A stretch of DNA of 64,000 bases from contig CM057456.1 in assembly GCA_016271365.2 (NCBI GenBank), forward strand, positions 663,861,501 through 663,925,500. Direction: 5' to 3'. The stretch is from Neoceratodus forsteri. Lineage: Eukaryota > Chordata > Ceratodontiformes > Ceratodontidae. Shown here in pieces: positions 9,731-21,490 of the stretch. Within the stretch, counting starts at the first letter, position 1, and each line of letters opens with the position of its first letter. The notes beneath the pieces were generated by a model. The model saw only the letters and a list, made by a program, of their open reading frames with translations. It did no database searches and was not told where the DNA came from. The position numbers and the translations under genes were made by a program.

Positions 9731-12554
9731 CTCCTGGTGCCACTGGGCAAAAAGGTAGACAGCTGAAAGTTCAGAAACTGCGAGAGGGGCAGTACTGTGG
9801 CAGTTTCAATGTGGTCTTCCTTTTACACATTTTTACAATGTGTTTTCCTAGTATGTGCCAGTTGATTGCTATATATTTAGTCTGGATAGTTCACAGAAGA
9901 AATGGCATCTTATTTTCAGTGGGGCTCTACATCTCCACAATATTATGCTGCACTGTGTAAAATCAGAACACACTAAAAACAATGTTTTACGTCTGGGGAT
10001 ATATTAAGTGCTGGATCAATGCATGAGCAGAAGTATTGCACAAAGAGGGTGTGCTGGTCGGCACTGATACAATATTCAAAGAGGATGCACCACTGGAACA
10101 GGGTGTGCATACAGTGAAGCCCACCAATATGAAGCGCAGCACTGCAGAATTCTGCAGTAGAGTTACTGCAGCAAACAATGCAGTTTTAAAGGTTGATAAT
10201 CCCTTTTGCCATGCAGTAAATCTGTGACACTGTGGTTCATTCTGGTGGGCGTAATCGTTCCTGCTGAACATGTGGCCCTGGATGGGAGTTGCAGTGCAGG
10301 CGGCTGTCAAGTCAGGTACATCCAGGGTGACCCTGACTGAATACCCTCCAGGGGGAATGCATGGCACATACCGGTATGCACCACAGCCCCATGGGCGATA
10401 TTCAGCCCAGGAATGCAAATTAACTAATTGAGCATGCAGGGTGCAAAGGGGCCTTATGCATGCTCATTACCAGCCCATTTGCATGTTGGCATGGGGATGA
10501 ATGCACCAGAGCAGCTCTCACCCCCAAGCCCTGACCTCGATTGTTCCCTTGTGGGACAGGTCCTGAAGTCTCTGGTGGATTGTGGCACCCCCCACCCATT
10601 CCACCAGCCCTGATTGTACCGGAGTCCAGGCTCTATCGGTTCCATATTGTAGGGACCCCAATGCCATCCCTAATTGCACCTGAATACATCTACAGTCCAC
10701 GTCCATAGTGTAGTGGCCTCTGCTCTCCCTGAACAGTGCACAGAGACCCCCCTCCCTGCCCCCCAGCCCTTCCCATTGTGACGACTGGCTCTGTAATGGG
10801 ATCATACCATTCTATTGGCAGGTGGCAGAGCACTGGCAGTAGGATGCTGGAATGTATTATATCTAGGCACAAGCTCTGTGTGGGTGATAACACCCGGTGG
10901 CCATGCTCCTCAGACACTCGCATGCAGATCCATCATCCTAGTGCCATTGCACTGCTCAGTGTGGGTGATGACTGATACTGTACCCACTCACACAGGTCCC
11001 AAAACAGGCATGTTACAGCTGACCTCCCATTTGTTTGTACAACTGGGGAACTGTGGATGAACTATCTATAGCCTGAAGTGTACACTGCCAATGGCATTGC
11101 AGGATATCGCACCCATGGCACACAGGATACTTCAGCAGTCCGGAGGATGGCATGTTACATGGGAACAGGGGAAAGTGTGGACTTGCAATGCTGTATGACA
11201 GCAGGAAGATACAGCATTGGTAAGGCATACTGTATATTAGAGGTATGTAAATTCCTTCTTCAAGTCTGCCAGGGACGTACACACACCTGCATACACTGGT
11301 GGATCTGCAGCTGGCATGGTGCTCTAATGCATGGTACAGCCAGTTGGGTCATTGCAGAGTGCAGGGCCCCAACCTGGGTTCAGTGCAGTCAATAACTGGC
11401 CATGGCAGGGTGTGGAGGACAGTGCCAGTCTTTGCAACAGGTTGGGTATGGGGGGGAGTGAGGGTGTCTGTGTACAGGGGCAGTGGATGGGAGTCCTCTA
11501 GACTATGGATATGAACCATGGTTTCCTCTGGTGTAATTGGTTCTGGGGGGTCCCAACACTATAGGGCTCTTCAGGGATGAAGTTGGCTAGATTGGAGATG
11601 GAAAGGGGTACCTCTAGTCCACCAGGGTTGCCAGGCTGCTGTGCACCTGGGTGCACATCTGCAACCTGACTGTGGGTGGGTGGGTGGCTGGCTGTGTTAG
11701 GCCAGCTATTCATGGCCTAACTGTGAGCTACTGTGCTCTGGACTGTGAGTGGCATATTCCCACTGAACATGCTGCAGCAAGGCATATGCATGGGATTGCC
11801 CCCTCAACTTGAACAGCATACCATTTGCGTGTGCCCTGGCCCATTCTCTTGCTGCCAGTGCATCCCACCCATTTGAATATCATGCTGCTGCACATTGTTG
11901 GAGTTGTGCGGCACATCTCCCTTTTCCACCAGGATGGGCTGCATTTCTTCTTTAAATATGGGTGTCCTGGACTAGGTAGCCTGAATAAATACATTATAAA
12001 AATGGTAAAATCATGACCCCACTGAAAACAAGATATGGCATCTAATCTGGGACAGCCTGAGTAAATACAGTGCAAAACTGTGTAAACGAACATCCCTGTG
12101 ACAATGAGATGTAGCATCTTCCCTGCCTTATCCAGGATACAAAATGTAGAATAAGAAATATTCAGTGCTTCCATATCCAAATAACCAGTACCCTGTAAGA
12201 AGCCCTGATTTTTCTTGTATTTTCCCCACAAAGGCAGAATCAAATTCCTGTAGATTTTTACATAAGCCACTGGTTCCTTATTTATGCCTATAATCTTTAT
12301 TTATTATATCAGCAGTCTTTCATTAGGAAAATAGCTCTGATTTGCTGCTCAGTATTAATATTATAGAAGATGGCCTTGGAAAGATTTGGCTTTATATACT
12401 ATGCATAAGGCATAATGGGGGACTATATGATATAACAAAGATCAAGCTCATTATTTCATGAACCATACTCAAAATTAGTAATCACAAGTCAGACAATCTT
12501 TCAAAAGATACTAGTAACACCTGTAAACAAATGTATTGCAAAGTAAAGACATTT
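9731..12554. other. Unassigned region, CA/TG-rich in 10-12 kb
   Basis: No recognisable gene. The segment 9985-11,950 is rich in TGCA, CATGG and GTGTG words, like the decayed Harbinger DNA at 17-21 kb and the non-coding end of the 47-55 kb Harbinger. It could therefore be an old relic of such an element, but I found no conserved transposase or SANT motif. Open frames up to 180 codons (minus, 11,728-12,270) look spurious. Confidence 0.35.
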
Positions 12555-12555
12555 C

Positions 12556-12612
<57 letters not shown>

Positions 12613-14853
12613 TATGGTAGAGGAGCCATTTGTATGTTAAACCCCAAATTTTGCACCTTAATAACTTTGCAACCGTTTGACGGATTTGCCTGAAATTTGG
12701 AATACACGATCAAGACCCATATGCCTTGGGATTTGCCAAGTTTCATACCAGTCAGATACACAACTGCGGAGTTATTAAGCGTGATCTGCGCGTGCATTTA
12801 CTCCTTTTCTGGAATTCTACGGTTGAGCCTACAGGTCGACGGGTTTATGCTGACCGCCCAAAATCTTCAGGGAACATGCGGCCAGGGTCTCTGATGTGCC
12901 TTTCAAAGATTTCATGAAAAAATATTAAACAGTTCAAAAGTTATTCAAAAAACAATTTCACTTTATAAGTCAATGGGAAAAGTTAACAAAATGTTCGACA
13001 GTGTCGCAAATGCATTTTTACTTTCGCAAATGGCCCTGTTACTTTTGCAAATCCGCCATCTTGTTTTCAGTCAGTGATCAGAAAAATGCTTGGCATTTAA
13101 ATTTGGGACCCTCTAGCAACCTAATTATTTTTGTATTCACCTAGTCAGACCCTGAGGATGCTAGCCATATCTTTATTTTGGGGTAAAACACCCCAGAAAT
13201 ATGTTTTTCATATTTCTGGAAAAAGTACTTTTGCAAAGTACTTTCATGCTCACGAAAGTGTCACAAATTTTTGCGAAAGCTTTTGCAAATCGCGACAGTA
13301 CTTTCCTAGTCTGTGGGAAAAAGACAGCAATTCTTTGGCACTCTGCTGCAAAAGAACGGTTTGGAGTTTGGGGCTGATATTTGGAAGGAACGTAGCTGAC
13401 ATCTCACAGATGTGCCTTTCAGTATTTTGTTGAAAAAATATTGCATGGTGACAAAGTTATGGTACTCCAAAGTTGATGCTTTTTCCCATAGGATAACATT
13501 ACGGTGCCCGATGCATTACAGGAATCCTTTGGCACCCTGCTGCAAAATAACGGTTTGGTCTTTTTTCCTGAAATTTGGAGGGAGCACAGCCAACCACCCG
13601 CAGATGTGTCTTTCAGTGGTTTGGTGAGAAAATATTACAGCCAGGCAAAGTTATGGCACTCCAAACTTCTCTTTTTTTCCATTAAGATAACATTACGGCA
13701 TTCGCCGTGCCTTTCAGGGCCCGTATCTTGGAAACGGTGCGAGATACAGACTTTTCGTCAGAAAAATGCTTAGCCCCCTAATGTGGGCTAAGTACAAAAC
13801 TAGCCAAGACAGTCATAAATCATATGACTTTTACATTTTCTTCTACGTCGTACGGTTCCTGAGATATAACCTATTTAGTATTCCAAGTCCTCATTTTCTG
13901 CTCCGATACCCATTATTATGCACACATTCTTTGTACTCACTGTCTTTCTCTATGCAGCTTTTTGGGAAAACCAGCCTGTGTGCTTACATTACTGTTACCG
14001 TTGCCCTTTCTGCTTGTGGTTCCGTACTCGTTTCACTTACCGTTGATGTCTACGCCACCATGTGCGTTATACTTTGCATTTTCCTTTGCGCTTGCGTTTC
14101 TATTATTTTTTGCCATTTGTGTCTACAGTACTGTTTCTTTTTCTGTTTCACTTTGAGTCACCATGGCCATTGACATTTCCGTTTGCAGGCACCATGTTAC
14201 TATGTGACAACACATCACGTGGCAGACCGTTCCCATATATGCCACCGTGTGCATTACCCTTTCTGTTCTCATTCACGCTTGCGTTACCATGTGCACCACT
14301 GTTAGCACTTCTGTTTGCATTGCTGTTCATGTTACTATGCCACAAGACATCACGTGGTGGGAGCGCGGGGCCTCCCGCTGCCGCATTATGTGGCGGGAGC
14401 GAGGGGCCAGAGGGCCCCTGTCCCACCGCTGCATTACATTCATTATTTCTCATTATCATTCTCAAAAGAAGGAAATTAAGGCAAAAACTCTGTTTAATGC
14501 ATTAGTTAGGGTTGTTCCACAGCGACAAAAGTGAGGAAATTCGGTGTTAGGGTTGAAAATCCCCCTTGGACCCCCAGCCCACCCCCCAACCGGCATTGGG
14601 GTGCACATTGGGGTCATCGGTCCTAACTCTCACCCCATTCTCCTATACTTCTGCTGCATTACACATGTGATGGGGTGAGAGTTAGGGCTTATGACCCCAA
14701 TGCGCACCCCAATGCCGGTTAGGGAGGTGGGCTGGGGGGTCCAAGGGGGGGTTTCAACCCTAACACTGAATTTCCTCACTTTTGGCACTGTGGAACAACC
14801 CTAACCAATGCATTAAATGGATTTTTTTGGCTCTAATTTATATATATATATAT
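12555..14853 (+). mobile_element. Family X repeat, copy A
   Basis: Starts at (CA)n(TA)n (12,555-12,612). It runs through a non-coding body beginning GAGGAGCCATTTGTATGTTA with recurring CCTGAAATTTGG and GATAACATTACGG words. A short degenerate hexamer block follows (about 13,975-14,340, words such as GTTACC and GCGTTT). The copy ends in a 325-bp hairpin and (TA)n at 14,837-14,853. The same order recurs in copies C (inverted), D and E, and partly in B. I find no transposase. The (TA)n at both ends suggests insertion into, or generation of, TA repeats. Confidence 0.65.
14493..14817. repeat. Family X terminal hairpin (copy A)
   Basis: An inverted repeat of about 325 bp. The left arm begins TTTAATGCATTAGTTAGGG and the right arm ends CCCTAACCAATGCATTAAA. 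Internal arms include GGCATTGGGGTGCACATTGG and its complement around a short loop near 14,650. Counterparts lie at 40,474-40,813 and 58,083-58,407, with a half copy at about 60,655-60,730. Confidence 0.8.
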
Positions 14854-15994
14854 GTACTGTATATATTTATACAATGGGGTGAAGGATAAATGAGTGTGAT
14901 GAAAACATGTATCTTCACCAGAGTGACATAAATGTAAGGGCTGACATTTATCTTATGGCTCAGAGTGTGATAAATGTAAGAACTGACATTTATCTCATGG
15001 CTGAGAGTGCAATGACTTACTGCTGCCTGCAGCCAACTCAATTACCATGGCAAAACATTCTCAGGTGTTTCCTATATTCTGACTCACTCCCAACCCATTG
15101 CTGTGATACTCTCAGCTTGACTGCAGCCAGAATTCTAAAACAGACAGCTTCACAAAACAGTTTCTTTCTCACTGCTGCCTGAAGCTTACTTACTTAGCAT
15201 TGTAAAACACACTCAGCTTTTCTCACAGAGTTTGTAACACTGCCAGCCCATTCAGAAAATCTCACACACAGAAACAGCAAACACAGAAACAGCAACAGAA
15301 CACAAAACATCATATCAATACTTCTGAAACTTGTATCCCTATTGTATAAATCAAACACATGATGTGCAGATCATGTGCTATGGAAAATATCTTCACTCCT
15401 GCAGAGTGAGCTCTGGATACTCATGAGTGCTGTATCCAGAGCTCACGCTGTAGGAGTGAAGATATTTTCCATATCACACTCCTGCCCATCATGTATCCCA
15501 TATATATATATATATATATATACATATATATGTACACACCACGGGGGTGAGAGCTTTCTCAGTAGGATAACCTGTGTTAGATAAATCCTAATGACATCAG
15601 CAGAGTGTGGATATCGACATTTATCCATACTCTGCTGATGTCACCAGAGTGAAGATAAATGCACTGCAGCTTGCATTCTAAAGGAAACTACTTCAGAAAA
15701 AGTTTCTCTTTCTCACTGAAGCTGCAACTTGCTCAATTAGCTTTGCAAAAGACTCTCGCCTATTTCCCATTGTGTTTCTAACATTGCTAGCCCATGATTC
15801 TGCTGATCTCAGCTTCAAAACAACCTGAATTCTAAATGAAAGTCTTTTACAAAGCAGGTTCTGTTTCTCAGTGCTACCTGCAGCAATTTGTCTTTCTCAC
15901 TGAGCCTCTGACTCACTCAGTTAGGCTTGCAAAACACACTCACCTGTGTTTCTGACTCCCAGTCCATTCAGAACACACACACACACACATGTGC

Positions 15995-16026
<32 letters not shown>

Positions 16027-16283
16027 TGACAGCAAACACAGAATGAGCAGGAAACACACAGACTCAGAAAAAAATGTTCCTGCAGCTCTCACCCCTGTGG
16101 TATAAATCGAACACATGATGGGCAGATCATGGCATATGGAAGATATTCTCACTTGCCTTCATGAGTTGTAGCTTTCACTGCCTTCTGCACTCATGAGAAT
16201 ACACAGCTCACTCTGCAGGAGTGAGAATATTTTCCATATCCCACTCCTGCCCATCATGCATCCCATATATATATATATATGCT
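14854..16283. repeat. Tandem foldback block bounded by (TA)n
   Basis: Two diverged units offset by about 756 bp (GTATAAATC starts at 15,344 and 16,100). Each carries a hairpin and ends in (TA)n (about 15,502-15,522 and 16,265-16,280). The clearest hairpin has arms 15,379-15,420 and 15,432-15,473 (TATGGAAAATATCTTCACTC). Another lies at about 15,590-15,640 (TGACATCAGCAGAGTGTGG), and a weaker one at 16,130-16,245. A (CA)n run is at 15,978-16,026. There is no coding content. Confidence 0.6.
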
Positions 16284-17289
16284 ATTTTTGCATCTAATGC
16301 TTGTTAGTTTTCAGACAAATTCTCAAAGACTTTTTCTGTCCACCTGATGGAATCTTGAATGAGTTAAATAAATGTTATTATTTTTTCAAGGCTCTGATCC
16401 AGCAGCTCAGTAAATACATACTCAGTATATCATATTATAAAATGACAAAAAAAAGTCTTCTGTTTGCAGTTGTTTGAACAGGAATTTTATAAATGGAATA
16501 AGTTCTTTTTGTTACATCTATGTTGGTCCAAAAAAAGGTATCAGATCATTTGCTTCTGTGTCACTCATGGTTTGTCAGCAGTTAATTCGTTAGATGAGGT
16601 CTACCTTGCCCAGGAGTAGGAGCTTAATCTGGTTCAAGATCAGTTGGCATTCATCTGTATCCCTCTCCCTCGGGTCAGGCCTGAAAATAGGCAGAATTTG
16701 TCTAGTGCACTTACCCGGTCAACAAAAACTACATAAATAAAAATACACAGACACACACACACACACACACACTCTCTCTCTTACTACAAAATATCTCAGT
16801 AGCTCTTATCTGTTATGTGTGGGAAACAGGCCACTGCCATTGCTGTCAAAAAGAAATGAATGTATTTAGTCTGGATAGTTTACTGAAGACCTGGCATTTT
16901 ATCAGATGGGTCTTGAGAGGTTAAAAACAGTGTAAATCTTTAAAACATTTGTTGGGAAATGGTAACATTCATGAGGTATGAATTTTTCTTGAAAGATATT
17001 CATCCCCAACTGAAGTTAGTAGCAAACAATGTTTAAATGCTATTCATTTAAATGTGCAAGCTGTTGCATTTCGAAGGAGGTAAACAAATCTCCAGTTTAA
17101 TTGGCAACCAATATTTAACAAACCGTTTCAGTTTCCTAATGGCCATCAGATAAGCAGTTTGGAGTTATGTCTCCAACATTCTAAACAGACAGAAGGGATT
17201 ATTTTATTTTGGTTGTCATAGTGATTTGTAGATGCGGAAGGATACATAGGAAAGTCCAAAAAAAATGTGTTCCACGAAACTCCATTTTC
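16284..17289. other. Intergenic with a LINE 3' tail
   Basis: Mostly unrecognised AT-rich sequence. At about 16,670-16,775 lies a 3' UTR fragment of the LINE-B type: GCCTGAAAATAGGC, then CCTAGTG-like and ACCCGGTCA words and an A-rich tail. It compares directly with 37,250-37,318. A (CA)n(CT)n run follows at 16,750-16,782. Confidence 0.5.
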
Positions 17290-17809
17290 AAGCTACAGAT
17301 TGCAAAATGGCTATGGGCTCTGCCCACAGCCATAAAAATGATGCAATAAGCAAGCTGCATCTGATTTTATAGTGGTGCCTGCATCAAAAACAGGCCTGCA
17401 TGTGCCAAGCTGGCTTGCACCACGCTTGTGTCCAAAAAATGGTTGTGCCATGTTAGAAAGGTGGTCTGCAGCAAAAAAAAAATGACACACCATCCACTTA
17501 TTTTGGATCAAATCAGGAAGGTCTTGTCAGTGTGCTTAAGACTGCATGCACCTGTTAGTCCAGCCCGAGTCAATCTAACTGACACTAGAGCATATAAAGA
17601 GGCCCACAGCTGGCAGGCAGACCAGAGTCACAACTTAGGCATGACTACAGGAGCACAGGCACCGGAGTACTGACATGACAATATGCCAGCGGCTGTGGCC
17701 CTAATGGCCATCGCAAATTGGCAGAAATGAGCCCCGCAACAGGCCAGCAAGGCAAGCCACAAATAAAGTGCATAACCCACAGGAGACATGTTGAATGGAA
17801 ATACTGGAG

Positions 17810-19240
17810 GCAGACACCATATAATCACCTGATGGATAAGCAGTGTGTAGTCTGATACCAACTCAATAAGGCAGCAATCACCAAGCTGTACAATGACCTG
17901 AAAAAAGGATCTGCAGAGCAGAACACGCAGAGGCCATCTTATACCAGTTGATGTGAAGGTCAGTGCTGCACTCTGTTTCTTAGCAGCCAGGAGTTTCCAA
18001 ACGCTGATAGGTGAGACCGGTGGCATCTCACAGTCCTCTGTGTCAAAGTGCCTCACACAATTCCTGGAGGCCCTCTTACGCAGTACTTAGAGTTTTATCA
18101 CATTCCACAGGATGTACAGCAGCAGGCCATGAAGCAGGGGTTCTGTATCATTGCTCACTTCCCTTGTATACTGTGTGCAATAGACTGCACATACATTACC
18201 ATAAATGCACTGACTACTCATGAGGATGCCTATGACAACAGAAAAGGGTACCATGCAATGAACATGCAAGTTATATGCAACAACCAGGGTTACATTCTGG
18301 CTGTAGTTGCCCTGTACCCTGGATCCTGTCACAATGCCTACATCTTCAGGCACAGTGGACTGCGTGAGGCGTTGGAACATAAACACATACAGGGTAGATG
18401 GCTGATAGGTAGGTGCATGACACAGACACCAGTACTGTATGGCCATGCAACATCAGATATACCACTGTCAGATGCACAGTCAGACAGGTGTACATGGTAT
18501 GCTGGTGGTGAGCCACAAAGGAGCCATGTGGTTGAATCCTGTGCTGCCACAGTGTGTGCGGTGTATAGTGATACAGATAGGCAGACTGTATACAATGTGC
18601 CAGAGGACCGTGCAGACTGATCATGCAAATTGATATGTGTCACAGACATAGGTACAACATGTATGCCATGTGATGGATGTGGGGTGGGCCATTGGCCATG
18701 GGTGGAAGCGGTGGTGATGGTGCCATCACAGGCAGGGCTGCATGCCCTGGTGGCAGGCCGGTCATACAACATGCAGTCAATAGACCAGTGCAAGGATGAC
18801 TGTAGACAGACATGCCACCAAGGCTAACCAACACATTCCATTCCCACAGGTGACAGTGGATATTCACAACAGTCATAGCTAATGACACCAATCAGACATC
18901 CAGAGATAGAGGTTGTCAGTTGACACAATGAGGCACATGCATCAACATGCTCAGTGATTGAGAGGACAGTAGGACTCTTGAAGATGCAATTTCAGTGCCT
19001 CTACAGATTCAGGGGGGCCCTGTAGGACACACCCACAATGGAATGCAAGGTTTTCCTGGCATGTTGCATTCTACACAACATCGCCATTGCTCACAGGATA
19101 CACATTCCTGAGGTGAATGGTGACCAGGGTGATACCTGTGCATGTGACCACAAGGACATGGTCTGCAGCAGCTGGACACCATGCCAGAGCCAAACTGGAC
19201 AGCAGCCATTTTACCCAAGCAGAGAACAGCACCACTAGAG
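17810..19240 (+). pseudogene. HARBI1-like DDE transposase, degraded
   Basis: A PIF/Harbinger transposase relic. It shows a helix-turn-helix-like stretch (SFQTLIGETGGISQSSVS, about 17,990-18,045), the first catalytic Asp region as CAIDCTYITI (about 18,177-18,206), then NRKGYHAMNMQVIC and LYPGSCHNAYIFRHSGL. A probable intron at 18,409-18,849 (donor GTAGGT, acceptor CCACAG) separates it from GDSGYS with the second Asp, then SVIERTVGLLK with the Glu and CCILHNIA. Stops and at least one frameshift (about 18,090) interrupt it. The catalytic triad positions are still visible. Confidence 0.75.
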
Positions 19241-19404
19241 CAGCATAACCACAGGCAGCATAGCAACTACACAGGCCACAATCAATGTCTAACAGTAGAT
19301 CAGACCACCTGGTTGACTATAAGCTGGCCTGCAGGGAAGCAGGCCACCCAGCCAGTCATGGAGATCACCAGAAATGCAACCAGACCAGCAATGTGGCCTT
19401 CTAA

Positions 19405-20127
19405 AATGGAAAGGGACCTGGGGGTAATCATATTAGGTGACCATAAGGTTAGCAAGCAATGTGAGAAGGCAGTAGGGAGGACTGAGGGTATACTGGGATG
19501 TATAGGGAGAGGCATCACCAGCAGAAAACAGGAAGTTGTTATCCGTCTGAACAGATAGTTGGTGAGACCCCATCTGGAGTACTGCATCCAGTTCTGGAGA
19601 CCCCATTTCCCAAGGTAATAGACAGGATAGAGGCAGTACAGAGCAGGGCAACTAAAATGGTACAGCCTCAGCACCAGAAGACATACAAAGAGAGACTAAA
19701 GGAGCTTAATATGTATACCCTTGAGGAAAGGAGGGAGAGAGGGGACATTATATAAAGTTTTAAGTACCTCAGTGGAATCAACAAAGTCCAAGAGGGTAAC
19801 ATCTTTCAGAAAAAGAGATGTGCAAGAACAATGGGACACAATTTAAAGATAGAGGGGGCAGTTCAGGGGCAATGTGAGGAAGTATTTTTTTACAGAGAGG
19901 GTGGTGGACACATGGAACAGCCTTTCTGAGGAGGTTGTGTGGTATAAAACTGTGGGAGAATTCAAGAATACACGGGACAGACATAAGGCAGTTCTTGTCA
20001 AGGAGAAGAAGAAATTGGCTGTTGGTTAACTAGGATCTGCAGTTTATCCTGTAGGTAGGGAAATGGGCAGACTAGGTGGGCCAAGCGGTCCTTATCTGCC
20101 GTTAAAGTCAAAGTTTCTGTTTCTAAC
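19405..20127 (+). mobile_element. CR1-like LINE, 3' fragment
   Basis: A 5'-truncated copy inside H1. It encodes the end of the RT ORF: ERDLGVIILGDHKVSKQCEK, then LVRPHLEYCIQFWRPHF-type and KERLKELNMYTLEERRERGD motifs, with stops. The 3' UTR ends TATCTGCCGTTAAAG near 20,096-20,110. It is clearly the same family as the copy at 55.3-57.0 kb, whose end reads TATCTGCCATCAAC. Confidence 0.8.
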
Positions 20128-21202
20128 ATTTCAGCCACTGGCTGGAAGAACCACAAAGATGCCAAGGCAGAGGTTTGTGGCAGAGTGGACCAAATGATTA
20201 CATAAGCACCAACATGAGTGTTGCTTCTGGACAGATATGCACAAGGGTTGCCATTGCCTGGTGCTCCTTACAGTCAACGGTCAGCCCTGTTGCATGTATT
20301 GTGCCTGTTGTCTGGAAAATATCCCCAGGCGGCAGACAAAAGCATCCACCCAGGTACCCATCTGAGTGGGCTGCGATATACTGTACATGCACAGTGTCTA
20401 TGACTGGTCATTATAACTGGAGGCAAGATAAGATCCAAGACAATACCTGTGACATGTTGCAATGTAACATCCTGAAGCGTAGAACAGTGTCAGAGACAAC
20501 TGCATCCCAGATGTGGCATGAGACACAAGGTGCTGAGGCCAGGTTCCCTGAGCTCCTGAGGCAGGCAATCATATGGTACAATAGTCCTCAGAAGAGTGCA
20601 GGTGGTGAACCTCCCCATGACAGTGTCATACTATGCATGTGAGTGGTAGCTCAGGTGTCACAGTGATGTCGTTAAGAACACAACAGTGGCCTGTCTGCTG
20701 CCCACAATAATATGGGCCCCTGTGCTATCCAGGGCCATGTATTCAAGTAACTGCAGTGCCATCTACCATGTCCCCTATGACATATATATGGTGTTGCCTG
20801 TAACATGTACCTGCACACCAGTAGGGCACAGGTCAAGTGGAGCAGTGCCTGCAGGTGACAGAGGGCCCTCAACAGACATGAAGACATGATAATGCGGGAT
20901 GTTGGGCACTGGTATGTACTGCGTTGCATGCCCCCAGTACTGTCTACATGGCTGTAGTCCCAAATGCCACAATAATATGTGGAAAATGATGCACGCTGTG
21001 GCAGGTCACACAACATTTTTGATGTGTGCTGCATCGAACAATGAAATGATGCAGCATGCGTCAGATCAGTATAGCGTGCATTGGAGTGATGAGAACATCC
21101 CTGTGATGCATGCAACGGCCCAGGAACATGCTTGCCACCTTCACAGACCACTTCTCACACCATACCATGTCAGCTGAGCCCCAGAACACAACAAGCTGCA
21201 AT

Positions 21203-21300
21203 GTGCCAGCAGGTTGGAAGAGAGCCCCAAGCTTCAGTGAGGAGGGGACAACACTCCTCGTTAGTAATGTGCAGCACTGGCCAGGGTGCTACTGCCACCT
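21203..21300 (+). pseudogene. Myb/SANT-like fragment in H1
   Basis: A short stretch reading WKRAPSFSEEG followed by TTLLVSNVQHWPG resembles the start of the plus-strand SANT protein of the 47-55 kb Harbinger (ARRRALQWTAIELP, NLVALVEPHHGP). The first two helices of the domain are recognisable, then the frame is lost. No start codon is in frame. A LINE tail follows 110 bp later, so the rest of the gene may be beyond it or gone. Confidence 0.4.
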
Positions 21301-21410
21301 GGCAGCAGCAGCAGGCACTCCCCAAAGACTAGAGACAGAATCTGGCATGGCATAGCTACCAAACTAGAAAGGCTGCCGGGGGTCAAGTGGAATGGAAACT
21401 CGGCAGCTTA

Positions 21411-21490
21411 TTTTATTTTATTTTATTGAAATCTAGGATTACAAATACCTTTGAGCAGGAACTGCTCATTTACAAAGGTTCCACGTCGAA
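21411..21490 (-). mobile_element. LINE-A family 3' tail
   Basis: TTTTA repeats, then CTAGGATTACAA and ACAAAGGTTCCACGTC on the plus strand match the 3' end of LINE-A at 5263-5370 in the same orientation. This is an extreme 5' truncation of about 80 bp. Confidence 0.7.

Larger units (their letters stand above)
17600..21410 (+). mobile_element. Decayed PIF/Harbinger element (H1)
   Basis: Recognised by a degraded Harbinger transposase (17,810-19,240) and, 2 kb further on in the same strand, a SANT-like fragment (21,203-21,300). It was interrupted by a CR1 3' fragment (19,405-20,127), and a LINE tail lies at 21,411-21,490. I could not find matching terminal inverted repeats, so both limits are guesses; related CA/TG-rich sequence continues to about 22.2 kb. 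The gene order parallels the better preserved 47-55 kb element. Confidence 0.55.

Noticed and set aside
11728..12270. 180-codon minus-strand frame as a gene
   Set aside because: It mixes Harbinger-like CA/TG-rich DNA with AT-rich sequence, has no motif, and its start is arbitrary.
14493..14817. TTAGGG-like words (GTTAGGGTTG) as telomeric repeats
   Set aside because: They occur singly at fixed places in the hairpin arms and are not tandem, so they are part of the repeat sequence and not interstitial telomere.
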